Positions 11,440-23,029 of a stretch of DNA of 64,000 nucleotides are shown here, one piece after another (position 1 is the stretch's first letter; each line of letters opens with the position of its first letter). A model generated the notes under the pieces. The model ran no database searches. It was not told where the DNA came from and saw nothing but the letters and a program-made list of their open reading frames with translations. Both the position numbers and the translations under genes were made by a program. The stretch covers positions 9,908,501 to 9,972,500 of the forward strand of contig CM057473.1 in NCBI GenBank assembly GCA_030035585.1, given 5' to 3'. This DNA comes from Dugong dugon (lineage: Eukaryota > Chordata > Mammalia > Sirenia > Dugongidae).

Positions 11440-11985
11440 ATCGCTGCGATCACCTTCTGGCTGGTCTCTTCATCATCGGTTTTCTCCAACTTGTCTAGTT
11501 TATTCTCACTGCTCCCAACTCACCATCCTGTTTAAAATCCCCCGTTGGTTACCACCAGTTTCTGGAAACTTAAATGTCTTAGCTTGACATTGAAGCGATA
11601 TGGCCACAGCTTTACTTTCTTACTTTTCCCTCTGCCAGGAGCTGCAATAAGCTTTGTTCCATTCCCAAGCTTGGCATCTCCTTGCACACCTTCTTCCCTT
11701 GGGTCGTGTGTTCCTGTTCCAGTGATGCCCTTTCATGCTTATCTTTCCAACTCAACTCATAAATTAAAATCCATCATTGCTCTCACACCTCCAATGTAGC
11801 ACATGTGTCAGTATTTCTCTTCCCGTATCTTTTCAGACCATTAGCTCTCCAATTTCTGGAAGACAGAGATTATGCCTGATTTAGTCTTTGTGTTCTAAGT
11901 TCTTAGACTCTATCTGAGATGTGTAAGTATGAAATAAAGGACTGTTTAGTGAGTGAATGGATGAACGAATGAATGGGGCTGATGA
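11440..11985 (+). mobile_element. L2 LINE 3' region (probable)
   Basis: Contains 'ggaagacagagattatgcct' and ends with 'gagtgaatggatgaacgaat', which fits the 3' end of the ancient L2 family. The upstream 400 bases are compatible but diverged. Frames of 60-90 codons here show no domain. Confidence 0.45.
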
Positions 11986-12286
11986 ATTTGTATTCATCCA
12001 GACTCCCTTGGAAAAAAAAGACAGATCCTTATAAAACAGTCATCTGACTTAGAGAGTTGAGTCTGTTTCTCTGTACAGTGCTGCACAGCACATAAACATT
12101 AGAAACAGTGACATGTCTTGTGTTGCATTACAAAGAGTGACATTTCTTGTGTTTTATGTTTGATTTGCCATCTTTTATGGTCTTAATTTTTGAAGTTTAG
12201 ATGTTTATTGACTAAATAATGAATGCATACCTTCCCATTTTGTAATTCAAAAATCCAGAGTTGAAGGTTAAGTGCTCATGGGGACA

Positions 12287-12785
12287 ATAATAGCTAACAT
12301 TTATAAAGAATTTATCATGTGTCTGCCAAAGCATTAGGCATTTTATATGGGTTATCTCAAATAATAGTTCCTGAGTTGGAATCGACTTGATGGCAACAGT
12401 TTTTTCTTTTTAAGGCGGATGGTGCAAATGGTTAAGGCACTGGGCTGCTAATTGAAAGATTAGAGATTCGAGTCTACCCAGAGGCAACTTGGAAGAAAGA
12501 CCTGGCAATCTACTTCTGAAAAATCAGTCACTGAACACCCTACGGAACACAGTTCTAATCTAACACACATGGGGTCTCCAAGTGTTGGAGTCAGCTCTAC
12601 AACAACTGGGTTTTTATCTCAGTTAAAGCTCACAACATCATTTTATGCTAAATATGGCTTATGAAGAGCATACCAATTACCCGTTTTTTTAAAAAAAAAA
12701 AAAAGAATCACAAAGAAGGAAAGTCACTTGTTCTGGGTTAAGTAGCAAGTGGCAGACCCATAAATTAAAGGTGGGTAGCGTCATG
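12287..12785 (-). mobile_element. MIR, antisense, split by a SINE insertion
   Basis: Left part 12287-12359 ('agctaacatttataaagaat', 'gcattaggcattttatatgg') and right part from 12622 ('aaagctcacaacatcatttt', then 'gtagcaagtggcagaccc') together make one antisense MIR. The AfroSINE unit at 12360-12613 interrupts it. Confidence 0.7.
12360..12613 (+). mobile_element. AfroSINE insertion with an extra detached tail
   Basis: Bracketed by an 8-bp duplication TTATCTCA (12352-12359 and 12614-12621) inside a MIR. Bases 12370-12410 are only an AfroSINE 3' end ('gttggaatcgacttgatggc' plus a T-rich tail). A full older-subtype SINE follows from about 12412 ('atggtgcaaatggttaaggc' to 'acaacaactggg'). Both parts point the same way within one duplication. 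Confidence 0.85.
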
Positions 12786-13592
12786 CCAAAGGTGTAATTC
12801 CCAAATATTGTGCTGCCTTGTTCTTTGGTGGGGCGGCTCATGGAAGGTAAACATTTCACGTTCCTCTTCCTAGTTGCAGGGTTTGCTTCTATAAATCACT
12901 GTCATCTCTGGTCACACATGTCTGCTTATGCAATATGTCTTTCTATGACTAAAATCTCATTGACAAGTTTCTCTCTCCTAGTCCGTCCAATCAAGTTTAG
13001 GTATTCCCATACCAATTCCTTTATATTGTTTTCTGTTTTTATTTTCCCCCATTTCTGTTGCTTTCATTCTTCCAGCCCCAGTTCTGAAAAAAACAACTAA
13101 AATAAGTTACAAAAAGAAAGTATTTCTTTTCTTTACTAAGCAAATAAATTGGAATACAGCTTTCTTTCGTGTATGTGTGTGGAAGAAAATTTCACGTTCA
13201 GGAGCTCATTTTAAAGTAACCTGTTCATGACAATAAATGAATGCTTGGCTGTGACTATCTGAGTGAAATGCCCCATGGCAGGAAGGTGAGATCTGCAAGT
13301 CGGTGAAGGTTAAGACAGTCTTTTGCCAAGTGAAGCATGTTCGTTCTTTTAATCTATAATTCAATTTCTCTCTGGCTCAGCAAAACATTTGCAAAGGCTC
13401 TGAGACCCTTCCGTTAAGTGCTATTCTGTGAGCGTGCTCTAGAAGCAGTGATCCACACTGACAAGGCATTGACTGGGGCCCTTCATGGGCTTGTCGGAAC
13501 AATACAAAAGGCAGGAACGAGGGAACCCGGAATAAACAATAAGACAGCTCACCATGCACAGCTCAATTTCATTCTGATTTGCTCCTCAGAGA
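12786..13592. other. No gene recognised
   Basis: No repeat family or RNA gene identified. Frames at 13377-13559 and 13418-13624 overlap on opposite strands without motifs. Confidence 0.5.
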
Positions 13593-13598
13593 ATCAAA

Positions 13599-13748
13599 AA
13601 CCAAACCAAACCCATTGCCACTGAGCGGATTTCAACTCACAGTGACCCTATCAGACAAGGTAGAAGTGACCCATAGGAGGGTATTCAAACGGCTGACCTA
13701 TTGGTTAGCAGCTGCGCTTTTTAACCACTGCACCACGAGGACTCTGTC
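13599..13748 (-). mobile_element. AfroSINE, short subtype
   Basis: Antisense copy with 'ccaaaccaaacccattgcca', 'ttcaactcacagtgacccta' and 'ttggttagcagctgcgct'. A 6-bp repeat ATCAAA flanks it (13593-13598 and 13749-13754), a possible duplication. One internal deletion relative to other copies. Confidence 0.88.
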
Positions 13749-13754
13749 ATCAAA

Positions 13755-15900
13755 GAAAGAGATTTTAAATTATTCTTTGCCTTACAAAGAATAATGTATC
13801 AGTCCCTGCTTCAGAGGCTAGGAGAATGAAATGATAAAAAAAAAACACATGCCATTACAGCTTAAAATGAAAATTCAGAGCTCATGTAACATTACTCTAA
13901 AATGTCATGGGCCATCAGTGCGTGAGAGGGGAAGAACTTGCCTATATCAGATTCTACGAGGTTTTCAATTTGTCCTTACTTTTACACGAATGATTATAAT
14001 AGAAATACATGCCACACTATGGCAAACTACTTAAGTGAATATTGTGAAATATTAGGGATCATGAAATTAAAAGTGATTAAGCTACAGAAACGAAAATAGC
14101 AGCGATTAGCAAGAACTCCAGTAACCCCCAAGGATCATAAATAAAAGGGAGAAAAACATAAAGGGGTTTAATCACAAAGTGTTAAGGCTCTATGCAGTTC
14201 CTTTAGAAAAAAAAAAAAAGAAGTATTTTAGCTCTCCAGTTTCTAAAATATGATTTGGATTAACGCAAATTGATTTTGAGCTTGTCCTCTAAGTTTGGAT
14301 ATTTTATACAAGATAAGATGGTATTTGAGAACATTTTGAAATTACTAATTAGCTTTGAGGGAAGTAAAACTAGTTTGCCTAGAAACGTAACTAAGTTTAT
14401 AAGTTGGTTTTCATCCAAACATATTAATTTATATGCTACGGTAGCTTATTATTCTAAAGAAGCAAGTTTATATATTAAGTATATGCCACAAATGCAGAGT
14501 GTCTTCTGTAAGCATCCGAATTTTATATCTGCAACTTCATGCAATGTTAAAAAATTAACTTATTAGCAAAACCACTACAGCAAAGCATACTGAAGAGCAT
14601 AACACTCTCTCAGGTAGTACTCCTTTGGATCTTTCATAGCTTCGTTTACAAAGTGGCCTAACAGTGTAATGGAACCAGTCATGGCGGTCTTAAATAAATT
14701 AGGCTTTTAAGCCCCACAATATAGCAAATGATTCTGAATCTGAAAATATCCCACTATGCTTTATTTCAAAATTATTCTACTCTGATGGTGTCACTAGTGC
14801 GAAATAGGTTTTCAACACTTTTTAAAGATAAGATTGCACTATTGAAAAGACATGTAATATCAAGTTATACCACTACCTAAATCCCCCTAAAATCCTTAGG
14901 TTGTTTAAAATACTCAAAATGAAATTTTTATTGGTAAAATACGCAACTGGTTTCGTAAGGCCAGTTAAATCAACTGCAGTTTATGAGACCGACTCGAGAT
15001 TTGAAAAGTAATCAGAAAGTAGGTTTGTTTAATACAGTCTTGATTAGAGAACAGATGAGCAGAGAATTGATTCTTTCTTAAAGGGAAAAAAAAGTAATAA
15101 ACACAATACTGTTGAGAGAACTGTTTTAAGGTTGGGAAGAATTTTTTACCAAGAGAGAATTACGCTGGAATGAAAATGTCCGAAAAAACTATAATCCTTT
15201 TTTTTCCTCCTTTTTGTCTTTTCAAATGGATGTTGTGAATACTGAGGGTACTGAAATCATCGTAATTTTTTTGAGTGTGGACAAACAAAAACTAAACTAC
15301 AGCTGCCGTATCACATTCCTATCCAGAATTTTTGAGACGTTCTCAGTGTTCCTGAACCAAACTTTTGACCTCCCCACATCTCACAATAATCCTAACCCCT
15401 TGGATAATCAGGGCTAATATAAAGAAGACAAAAGATCTCAGTATTATTGAATTTAGCGTGTCCAGGGGATAGAACAGTAGAGTAATTTACTCTGTTCAAG
15501 CCTGAGTTTAAACAAAGAAACAAAAATTTGCGACCACCTTATACATGAGTCCCTGCCCAAAATACAGAATCTTCTTCATTCTATTCTCAAATCTCTCTCT
15601 GCACCCCTCATCCATCAGCAGAACTATCAGTATGCTATCGTAAATAAGAGAAAAATATATCCCTTCTGACACTTATAAATCACACATAGATGATAACCGT
15701 GATACATATTTTGGTGTTAGCTCTGAACCTTAAACATTCTGAGAGTTGTTGTCCTCTTTGTAAAATCCCTCCCTCCCAGATCTGCTATAAAGTTTATACA
15801 AGATAATGAAGAGATAAAAGCCCACTGCTCACATATAGTGGGTATGTGGCTATTGATTGGAAAAAGAAGAGACCTGAGAAGTGTTAAAAATAAATTTTCC
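13755..15900. other. 2.1 kb without a recognised feature
   Basis: AT-rich, with an A-run at 14208-14219 and no recognisable repeat, exon or RNA gene. A 98-aa frame at 14270-14566 has no motif. Confidence 0.5.
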
Positions 15901-15904
15901 ACAA

Positions 15905-16270
15905 GATTAAACTTGAGTACTAACGCATAAGCTTTATTTGCAATTCATGAATTGGGACGTATCTGGTCTGGAAGTCAGACAAGAGCTTCCAAGAGCGATA
16001 CAAAGCCAGATGGTTTTATAGGCAGACACACAGGAACAAGGAAGCTAGACTGGGCGATTTTGGATAGGCTGGTGGGCATTTTCTTTCCTTAATTTAAATT
16101 CAGGGGAAATTTTGAACTAGGTTAAACTGAGCAGGCAAGTGCTAATTGGTTAGCTTAGGTTTCGGCTGCTGGGAAGGCCAGGGATTTACAGGAAATAGAC
16201 TTAGTTAGGTTTTGCTTTGCTGATGTGCGCTTAGCATAAGTGACTCCATCTTGGGCCTGATACAGTCAGG
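15905..16270 (-). mobile_element. Solo retroviral LTR, minus strand
   Basis: Read on the minus strand, the elements of a gammaretrovirus-like (ERV1-type) LTR occur in order: 'tgtatcaggcccaagatgga' near the 5' end (about 16266), CCAAT within GCTAACCAATTAGC (about 16154-16141), a TATA box TATAAAACC (16020-16012) and a poly(A) signal AATAAAGC (15938-15931). TATA-to-AATAAA spacing fits a short R region. The outer ends are uncertain and no duplication was found. No gag, pol or env sequence adjoins it. Confidence 0.7.
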
Positions 16271-16847
16271 TTATCGAAGAAACAAGGGAGAAATATGTAG
16301 GATGGATCAGAGGTAAAGTGTTTGCAATCCAGCCTAAGAAGAAGGAATGCTGAGTCCCAATAACAAGGGCTTAGCTGGAATTTTTGTCAGTGAGTCAGCA
16401 GGCAGCAGAGTTGTGGGCGAGAGGACTGGAGAAGACAGATTATACTATTCTGTAATTTTTTAATCTGGTAAAACATGATGTAATTAAATGCCTTGATGTA
16501 TATAGAATGCTTAGAATATGCCTGGCATGTAGTCAGCATTAGGTGTTTGCCAAAGCTACTCCATTCAGCAAGGGTATAGAGAACCTACTTGGTTAAACAG
16601 ACAAGTTATTTCTCCAGTTAAGGGTCATTAAAATGTAAAGTTAGCCCTTCTTTTGTCTACGGTGAGCCATTAGTATGTACTTACATTATAGCAACTGACA
16701 CTCTAGTGACTCAGTTTATTTCTTTCATGGGTGAATTATTATTATTATTTTGGAATTTTTTAGTGATGTCATGTTTTTTCACTAATGGAATGGATGCTAA
16801 ATCATTGGTAGTTTTTGGTTATTTGAAAAAATGAGGTGCCAATTTTA
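16271..16847. other. No gene recognised
   Basis: The 170 bases next to the LTR could belong to its U3. The rest, including 'gcctggcatgtagtcagcat', resembles an L2/MIR end but is too diverged to assign. Confidence 0.4.
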
Positions 16848-16862
16848 AGTGGGACTTATCAG

Positions 16863-17105
16863 TCCCATGTTCCATGAAGCACATCACACATGCAGGACGT
16901 ATTGGTCCCATGGCCCATCACACTTCCTGGTTACACTTGAGCCATAAAATGTCTTATTCAACTTTCCAGAACTACACGCAAAATACTAAATAAACATTGC
17001 ACTTACTGCACGTAATTGTTATTGGTTTGGTTTAGAGAGGGCCATATTGGTACCACGTTCCATGAAGCACATCACCCTCGTGGGACGTATTGGTCTCATG
17101 GCCCA
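16863..17105. repeat. 55-bp direct repeat with palindromic cores
   Basis: Bases 16863-16917 and 17051-17105 are two copies of one 55-bp sequence, 133 bases apart, sharing 'ttccatgaagcacatcac' and GGACGTATTGGTC. Within and beside each copy are short palindromic motifs of the form GGGAC(6-7 N)GTCCC, for example GGGACTTATCAGTCCC at 16851-16866. The source is unknown. See the finding on a possible DNA transposon. Confidence 0.85.
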
Positions 17106-18086
17106 GGAAGGATATCACAAACTGTTTTTACCCCCAAAAACAACTCATTTCCTTGATATTTCCAAATGCCAGTAACTATACCTTCCCACTGACACAAAGG
17201 AAATAGCAAACATACCTGCGAGCCTTCTCTCGTTGTACGTTGTACAGAAGCCAAAAGACACAAAAGTGTTCCCACAATCATTCCTCCGGGAAGCATGCCC
17301 TCATATGAATGGCTCTCAACACTCAAATGTGCCGCAGACGAACTTCATTGTTTTTTACACAGTTGTGCCAATACCCACCATGACGCCAGAACGTACTAAA
17401 GTGGTTCAAATGCCTGCTAATAAACCTCCAGGGGTGGAAAATGCAACATTGGCATATATATTCCCAGGTCCATGAAAGGGTTAAATAAAGGGGTGAGTGT
17501 TGCCTATGTTTATCTTGTTTGTTGATGTATCCCCAATGCAATGACCATGTCTGAGACATAGTAGATGCTCAATAATGTCTACTGAATACATGTCTAAGAA
17601 AACGAAATTTTCCAAAAAGTTTTCCTATCAAAATATCCAAGATCGCTCTTTGGCTCTGGATCTGTAAGTGCAAATACGAATCAAAAAGGAAACAAATATA
17701 TATAGTTTTCTCTGGTACATAACTTGTAATCGTAAATTATTTCTCTGTCTCTTAGAAAAATACATCAGTCTAAGGTGTGAACTCAAGAACCTGGCAGCCA
17801 CCTCTTGGAAATGTAACTTCAGGTCATCCTCCTTTCCCTTCATGTTTCCTGGAAGCAGATCAGCATAACCTCATGTGTCTTGGCCCCAAATTACAAATCT
17901 ACTTCTGGCCATAAAGATCCAAGAAAGTTAGCAATTTTATCTTGAAAACATGTGTTAAAAATAATCAAAACTAAATGAAATTTGAACTTATGGTTTATTC
18001 TATATGCATATAAGGAGACCATTTTGATTCCAGGAAAAGCAAATGGCTTCAAGAAGCTAGGTACAATGGGGCTTATAAAGAGAAGA
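17106..18086. other. No gene recognised
   Basis: Overlapping frames of 60-80 codons on both strands (17096-17559, 17628-18091) with no domain features. 'gacatagtagatgctcaata' near 17554 resembles an L2/MIR end. Confidence 0.4.
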
Positions 18087-18122
18087 ACCAAACCAAACCC
18101 ACTGCCATTGAGTCAGTTCTGA
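18087..18122 (-). mobile_element. AfroSINE 3'-end fragment
   Basis: Only the last part of the SINE is present ('aaccaaacccactgccattg', 'agtcagttctga'), so it is either a very short 5'-truncated copy or a remnant. Confidence 0.75.
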
Positions 18123-18360
18123 GGAGGGAGAGCTATAGAAGAGTGCCTAATCTTAACATGATTGATTGAACCCTGCCTTCCGGCCTTTACTGAGATCAAA
18201 TGATACTAGTTTACTTCTGGCCTGGCTGCTAATAATTTGGCCCTCCACCCACATGCAGTCATGAGACTTTTTGAGATCTAAATTAGGAGGCAATGGTTTG
18301 TTGACTATCCTTATCTAGGGGGATAAGACAAATTTACTTTGCTGTAGGGCAGTTTCTGGA

Positions 18361-18531
18361 GCCTAGGTGGTGCAATGGTTAAGAGCTTGGCTGCTAACCA
18401 AAAGTTCGGCAGTTGGAATCCACCAGCTGCTCCTTGGAAACCCTATAGGGTGGTCCTACTCTGTCCTATAGGGTCGCTATGAGTTGGAATCAACTCGATG
18501 TCAATGGGTTTGGTTTGGTTTTTGGTTCAGA
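18361..18531 (+). mobile_element. AfroSINE, complete, with target-site duplication
   Basis: Short subtype with 'gcaatggttaagagcttgg', 'ctgctccttggaaaccctat' and end 'caactcgatgtcaatgggtt' plus a GGTTT-rich tail. A perfect 12-bp duplication GCAGTTTCTGGA brackets it (18349-18360 and 18532-18543). The head begins inside the duplication, so the left border may be off by two bases. Confidence 0.95.
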
Positions 18532-18582
18532 GCAGTTTCTGGAAGGCTTTTTATGTTTAATTTTTGGTTTTGTGGATAAGAG

Positions 18583-18790
18583 AAAAAACACAATTGCCAT
18601 TGAGTCGATTACGACTCATAGCAACCCTATAGGACAGAGTAGAACTGTCCCATAGAGTTTCCAAGGCTATAAGTCTTTAAGGAAGCCAACTACCACAGCT
18701 TTCTGCTGTGGAGCAGCTGGCAGGTTCGAACCACCAACCTTTTGGTTAGCAGCTGGGTGCTTAACCACTGCGCCATCAGGGCTCCCTTCA
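18583..18790 (-). mobile_element. AfroSINE, long subtype, with target-site duplication
   Basis: Antisense copy with the extra body segment 'gaagccaactaccacagctt' ... 'gtggagcagctggcaggtt' and head 'cttaaccactgcgccatcag'. The duplication TGGATAAGA (18573-18581 and 18791-18799) brackets it, with a further A-rich match. It lies 41 bases from the previous SINE in the opposite orientation. Confidence 0.92.
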
Positions 18791-18799
18791 TGGATAAGA

Positions 18800-19501
18800 A
18801 AAACCTTAGAATCAAAGTAAGATGTCTTGTTATTAATTCTCCTCTTCAACACGTGAGTGTAATATGTTGTATACATGCAGCTATATAAAGGGTAAGATTT
18901 CTTTCTGGTTTTTCAGTCTCTTTACCAGATTGTCTGTGATGCATTCTATTCTGTTTTAATGTTTATTCAATGATAAAGCTTTTCTTTCTCTTATATTTTT
19001 GTGGGGAGGTTTTCTGGGTTGGGAGTAGATATTGTTTTTAATTCTATTTCCCCAACAACTTATTAACATACCAGTAGGCAGGAAGACAGCAGTTTGTTAA
19101 ATAAATGGTTGTGAATCAGAATTTATTGAATTTGACTAATGGTTTCAAATCCTGGTTGCTGAACAGGATCACCTGTTCAGAAATTTATCAATATAGATTT
19201 CTGGAAAATTTTGTTTTCTTAGACACGTATCAAATAAATATTACTGAGCATCTGCTACGTCTCAGAAGCGGTCATGGTTCATCCACAAACAGGGAGAACC
19301 TCAGTCAGTGGACGTATATTTTTGTTTGTTTTTGTTTCAGTTAGCTGAGTTCAAACTTTATCTGCAATTTAATAGTCTGCCATATAAATTAAGTGAGTGT
19401 TAAAATATCAATTTCAGAAGCATATTTTTTCATGATTGAAGAATATTCTATTGAGTGATTATGCCATAATTCACATCACTTTTTATTTTAACTAAACACT
19501 T
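18800..19501. other. No gene recognised
   Basis: AT-rich with no assigned repeat. A 79-aa frame (19105-19344) has no motif. Confidence 0.5.
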
Positions 19502-20335
19502 ATTGTTGTTGTTAGGTGCTGTTGAGTCAGTTCTGATTCATAGCGACCAATGCACCGCAGAACAAAACACTGCCCGGTCCTGCGCCATGCTCACAATTGC
19601 TGTTATGCTTATTGCAGCCACTGTGTCAATCCATCTCTCTGAAGGTCTTCCTCTTTTTTGCTGACTCTGCACTGTCCCAAGCATGATGTCCTTCTCCTGG
19701 GACTGATCCCTCCTGACAACATGTCCAAAGTGTGTACGATGTAGTCTCGCAGTCCTTCCTTCTAAGTAGCATTCTGGTTGTACTTCTTCCAAGACAGATT
19801 TGTTCATTCTTTTGGCAGTCCATGCTGTATTCAATATTCTTCACCACTACCACAATTCAAAGGTGTCAATTCTTCTTCAGTCTTCCTTATCATTGTCCAG
19901 CTTTCGCATGCATAGGAGACGATTGAAAATACCGTGGCTTGGGTCAGGCGCACCTTAGTCTTCAAGGTGACATCTTTGCTTTTCAACACTTTAAAAAGGT
20001 ATTTTGCAGCAGATTTGCCCAATGCAATGTGTCCTTTGATTTATTGGCTGCTGCTTCCATTGGTGTTGACTGTGGATCCAAGTAAAATGAAATCCTGAAC
20101 AACTTCAATCTTTTCTCTGTTTATCATGATGTTGCTTATTGGTCCAGTTGTGAGGATTTTTGTTTCCTTTATGTTGAGGTGTAATCCATACTGAAGGCTG
20201 TGATCTTTGCACTTCATCAGTAAGTGCTTCAAGTCCTCTTCACTTTCAGCAAGAAGGTGGTGTCATCTGCATAATGCAGGTTGTTAATGAGTCTTTCTCC
20301 AATCTTAATGCCCTGTTCTTTTCTTCTTCATATAC
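19502..20335 (-). mobile_element. RTE (BovB-like) LINE, 3' 0.8 kb
   Basis: The antisense tail (TTG)n at 19502 is followed by the RTE 3' region. On the minus strand the broken frames read out the reverse transcriptase C-terminal part: IKETKILTTGPISNIMINRE, then VVQDFILLGSTVNTNGSSSQ, then MGKSAAKYLFKVLKSKDVTL and VFSIVSYACESWTM, and finally the tail region. Frame changes and a stop at about 20040 separate these. Truncated at its 5' side at about 20335, before the catalytic core of the RT, so inactive. Confidence 0.93.
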
Positions 20336-20636
20336 TTAGATCGTAACAATGTTCAATTTTACCAGAGCCCTATGATCCTGGAAAGCAGTAATGATTTAAA
20401 GAAATCCCCCTAGGCTTTTTTGTTGTAGAAAACGGCCTGATTCGAGGCCCCTGACCTTCCTCTCTACGATCCTTACAGAATCCAGATGGAACATGTTTGT
20501 CTTGGCCTTAACAGTACAGTAGACTCAGAAGATGATTCCATGTGATCAACAACACTGCATTGCTTAATCCACCTAACATCCTTCAGTCCTTTTGTATTTG
20601 TCCATTAACTAACTCCCTTTAAAAAAAAAAAAAAAC
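20336..20636. other. Unassigned sequence before an L1 tail
   Basis: About 300 bases I cannot assign, ending in an A-run (20621-20636). It may be more of the L1 3' UTR that follows, but I do not recognise it as such. Confidence 0.35.
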
Positions 20637-20714
20637 CCACTGTACTAACTGTTTAATGAAAAACTATTTGCTCTGTAAACCTTCATCTAAAGTGCAATTT
20701 AAAAAAAAAAAATC
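20637..20714 (+). mobile_element. L1 3' UTR terminus with poly(A)
   Basis: Carries 'tgtactaactgtttaatga' and 'tgtaaaccttcatctaaagt' followed by an A-rich tail, matching the ends at 2880-2960 and (inverted) 46750-46820. Confidence 0.75.
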
Positions 20715-20715
20715 A

Positions 20716-20782
20716 ACACTGCTGTAGAGTTGATTCCAACTCATAGTTGGGATCATAGTGAGCCTATAGGACAGAGTAGAAT
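20716..20782 (-). mobile_element. AfroSINE fragment
   Basis: Antisense 3' part only ('gagttgattccaactcatag', 'ctataggacagagtagaat'), with a short local duplication of CATAG around 'ttgggat'. It ends where the antisense L1 begins. Confidence 0.75.
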
Positions 20783-22593
20783 GCCTTTTCTGCATTGACT
20801 GAGAAGACCATGTGATTATTTTCTTTTATTTATGTGGTGAATTATGTTGATTGATTTTCTAATGTTGAACCATCTTTGCATGCCTGGTATGAATCCTGCT
20901 TGGTCATGGTGTGTGTGTGTGTGTTTTTTGTTTTTTTGTTTTCTTGTTTTTTGATATGATGCTGAATTCTATTGCCTAGAATTTTGTTGAGAATTTTTGC
21001 ATCTATATTCTTTTTTTCTTTTTTTTTATGGTGGGTCTTTGCCTGATTTTGGTATCAGGGTTATGCTGGCTTCATAGAATGAATTTGCAAGTATCCCTTC
21101 CTTTTCAATGTTCTGAAATAATTTGAGTCGTACTGGTGTAAACTCTTCTCTGAATGTTTGGTAGAACTGTCCAGTGAAGCCATCTTGGCCAGAGCTTTTT
21201 TTGTTGGGAGTTTTTTTAATTAACTTTTCAATCTCTTCTCTTGTTATGGGTCTGTTCAGATTTTCAACATCAATTTGTGATAGTTTGGGTAGGTAGTGTA
21301 TTTCTAGAAATTTGTCTGTTTCCTCTAGATTTTCAAATTTGTTGGAGTGTAGTTTTTCATAATACTCTGTTATGATCCTTTTTATTTCAGTTAGGTCTGG
21401 GGTAATGTCCCCCATTTCATTTCTTATTTGGGTTATTTGCATCCTCTCCTGTTTTTCTTTTGTCAGTTTGACTAGTGGTTTGTGAATTTGTTGATCCTTT
21501 CAAAGAATCCACTTTTGGTTTTGTTGATTCTATTATTTTTCTATTCTCTATTTCATTTATTTCTGCTCTGATCTTTATTATTTCCTTTCTGCTGGTGGCT
21601 GTAGGCTTCTTTTGCTGTTCTCTTTCCCTTTGATTGAGTTAGGTAGCAAATCTTTTGATTTTGTCCCTTTTTTCTTTTTTGATGTGTGTGTCTATTGCTA
21701 TAAATTGACCTCTGAGTACTGCCTTTGCTGTGTTCCAAAGGTTTTGGTCCTATGGGTTTTCATTCTTATTTGATTCTAGGAATTTTTTAATTCCCTCCCT
21801 AATTTCTTCTAGTACCCGGTGGTTTTTAAGCAGAGTGTTGTTTAGTTTCCATGTAATTGATTTTTTTTCCTTGCTCTTCCTGTTGTTAATTTCTAATTTG
21901 ATGACATTGTGATCAGAGAAGATACTTTGTATTATCTCAATGTTCTGAATTTTGTTGAGGGTTGTTTTGGGGCCTAAGATGTAGTCTATTCTGGAGAATG
22001 TTCCATGCACATTGGAAAAGAATGTGTACTTTACAGCTGTTTGGTGGAGTGTTCTATATACGTCTATGAGTTCAAGTTGGCTGATTATGGCCTTTAGGTC
22101 TCCGTATCTTTGTTGAGTTTCTTTCTAGATATTCCATCCTTTACCAAGAGTAGAGTGTTGAAGTCTCCTACTGTTATAATGGAATGGTCAACTTCTCTTT
22201 TCAGTGCTGTTAAAGTTTAAGTATTTTGGAGCCCCGTCGTTGGGAGTGTAGACATTTATTATAGTTATATCTTCATGATGGATCCTCCTTTTAATCATAA
22301 TATAGTGCCCTTCTTTGTCTTTTATGGCGTATTTTGTTTTAAAGTCTATTTTATCTGAGATTAGGACTACCATTCCTGCTCTTTTTTGGTGGCTATTTGC
22401 TTGATATATTTTTTTCCATCCTTTGATTTTTTAATAAATTTATGTTTTTGTTTCTAAGGTGTGTCTCTTGTAGACAGCATATTGATGGATCCTGTTTTTT
22501 AATCCATTCTGTCACTCTCTGTCTCTTTATGGGTGCGTTTAGGCCATTTATGTTCTGTGTAATTATTGATAGGTGTGAGTTTATTGCTGTCAT
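20783..22593 (-). pseudogene. L1 ORF2 relic: endonuclease and start of RT
   Basis: Starts at ATG 22593-22591 with MTAINSHLSIITQNINGLNA. The endonuclease-like part includes SICCLQETHLRNK, INVYTPNDGAPKYL, RIDYILG and SDHNVIKLEI. The linker and early RT read [30 protein letters not shown] and [11 protein letters not shown]. Beyond 21026, in other frames, [12 protein letters not shown] and a stretch corresponding to HMVFSVNAEKAF can be read. It ends before the YADD box, so the catalytic RT core is lost. Several frameshifts and stops break it. Confidence 0.9.
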
Positions 22594-23029
22594 TTTGCAG
22601 TTTTTTTTTTTTGGTGGTGCTTATGATTTCTTTGTTCCTCTTACTCTCCTGTGCTGCATTACTTTTGTTTGTGATTTTTTTTTTCATTTCTTTTGCTTTT
22701 GTAGATTTTGTTTTTACTGAGACTTTATGTTCTTCTTCTTTATTTTGATGAGTATGTTTGTTAGCTTTCTTTGTGGTTACCTTGAAATTTACTCTTATGC
22801 CCCTAGGTTTGAACCTGTCTATTACTACTTGGTATCTCCTAGTCTTCCTCTCCATTAAAAAGTTCTATACCTATACTGTTTATTCCCTCTTTTATTGTTC
22901 GGACATTGTTGTCATTTGCAGATTAATCTCTTTGGTTCCCTGCTGTGAATCTTGTGTTTTTGAATAGTCTTTGAGAGTTCATTTCCTCAGTTGGTATCTG
23001 GCTGGTGCAATCTTGCATCCCAGACTCGG
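22594..23029 (-). other. L1 inter-ORF spacer
   Basis: Links the ORF1 and ORF2 relics. The 118-aa frame at 22499-22855 (lysine-rich, for example KEMKKKITNKSNAAQESKRN) lies here and runs into ORF2 out of frame. It is a by-product of A-rich sequence, not a gene. Confidence 0.7.

Noticed and set aside
22499..22855. 118-aa lysine-rich frame as a gene
   Set aside because: It lies in the L1 inter-ORF spacer and continues out of frame into ORF2.
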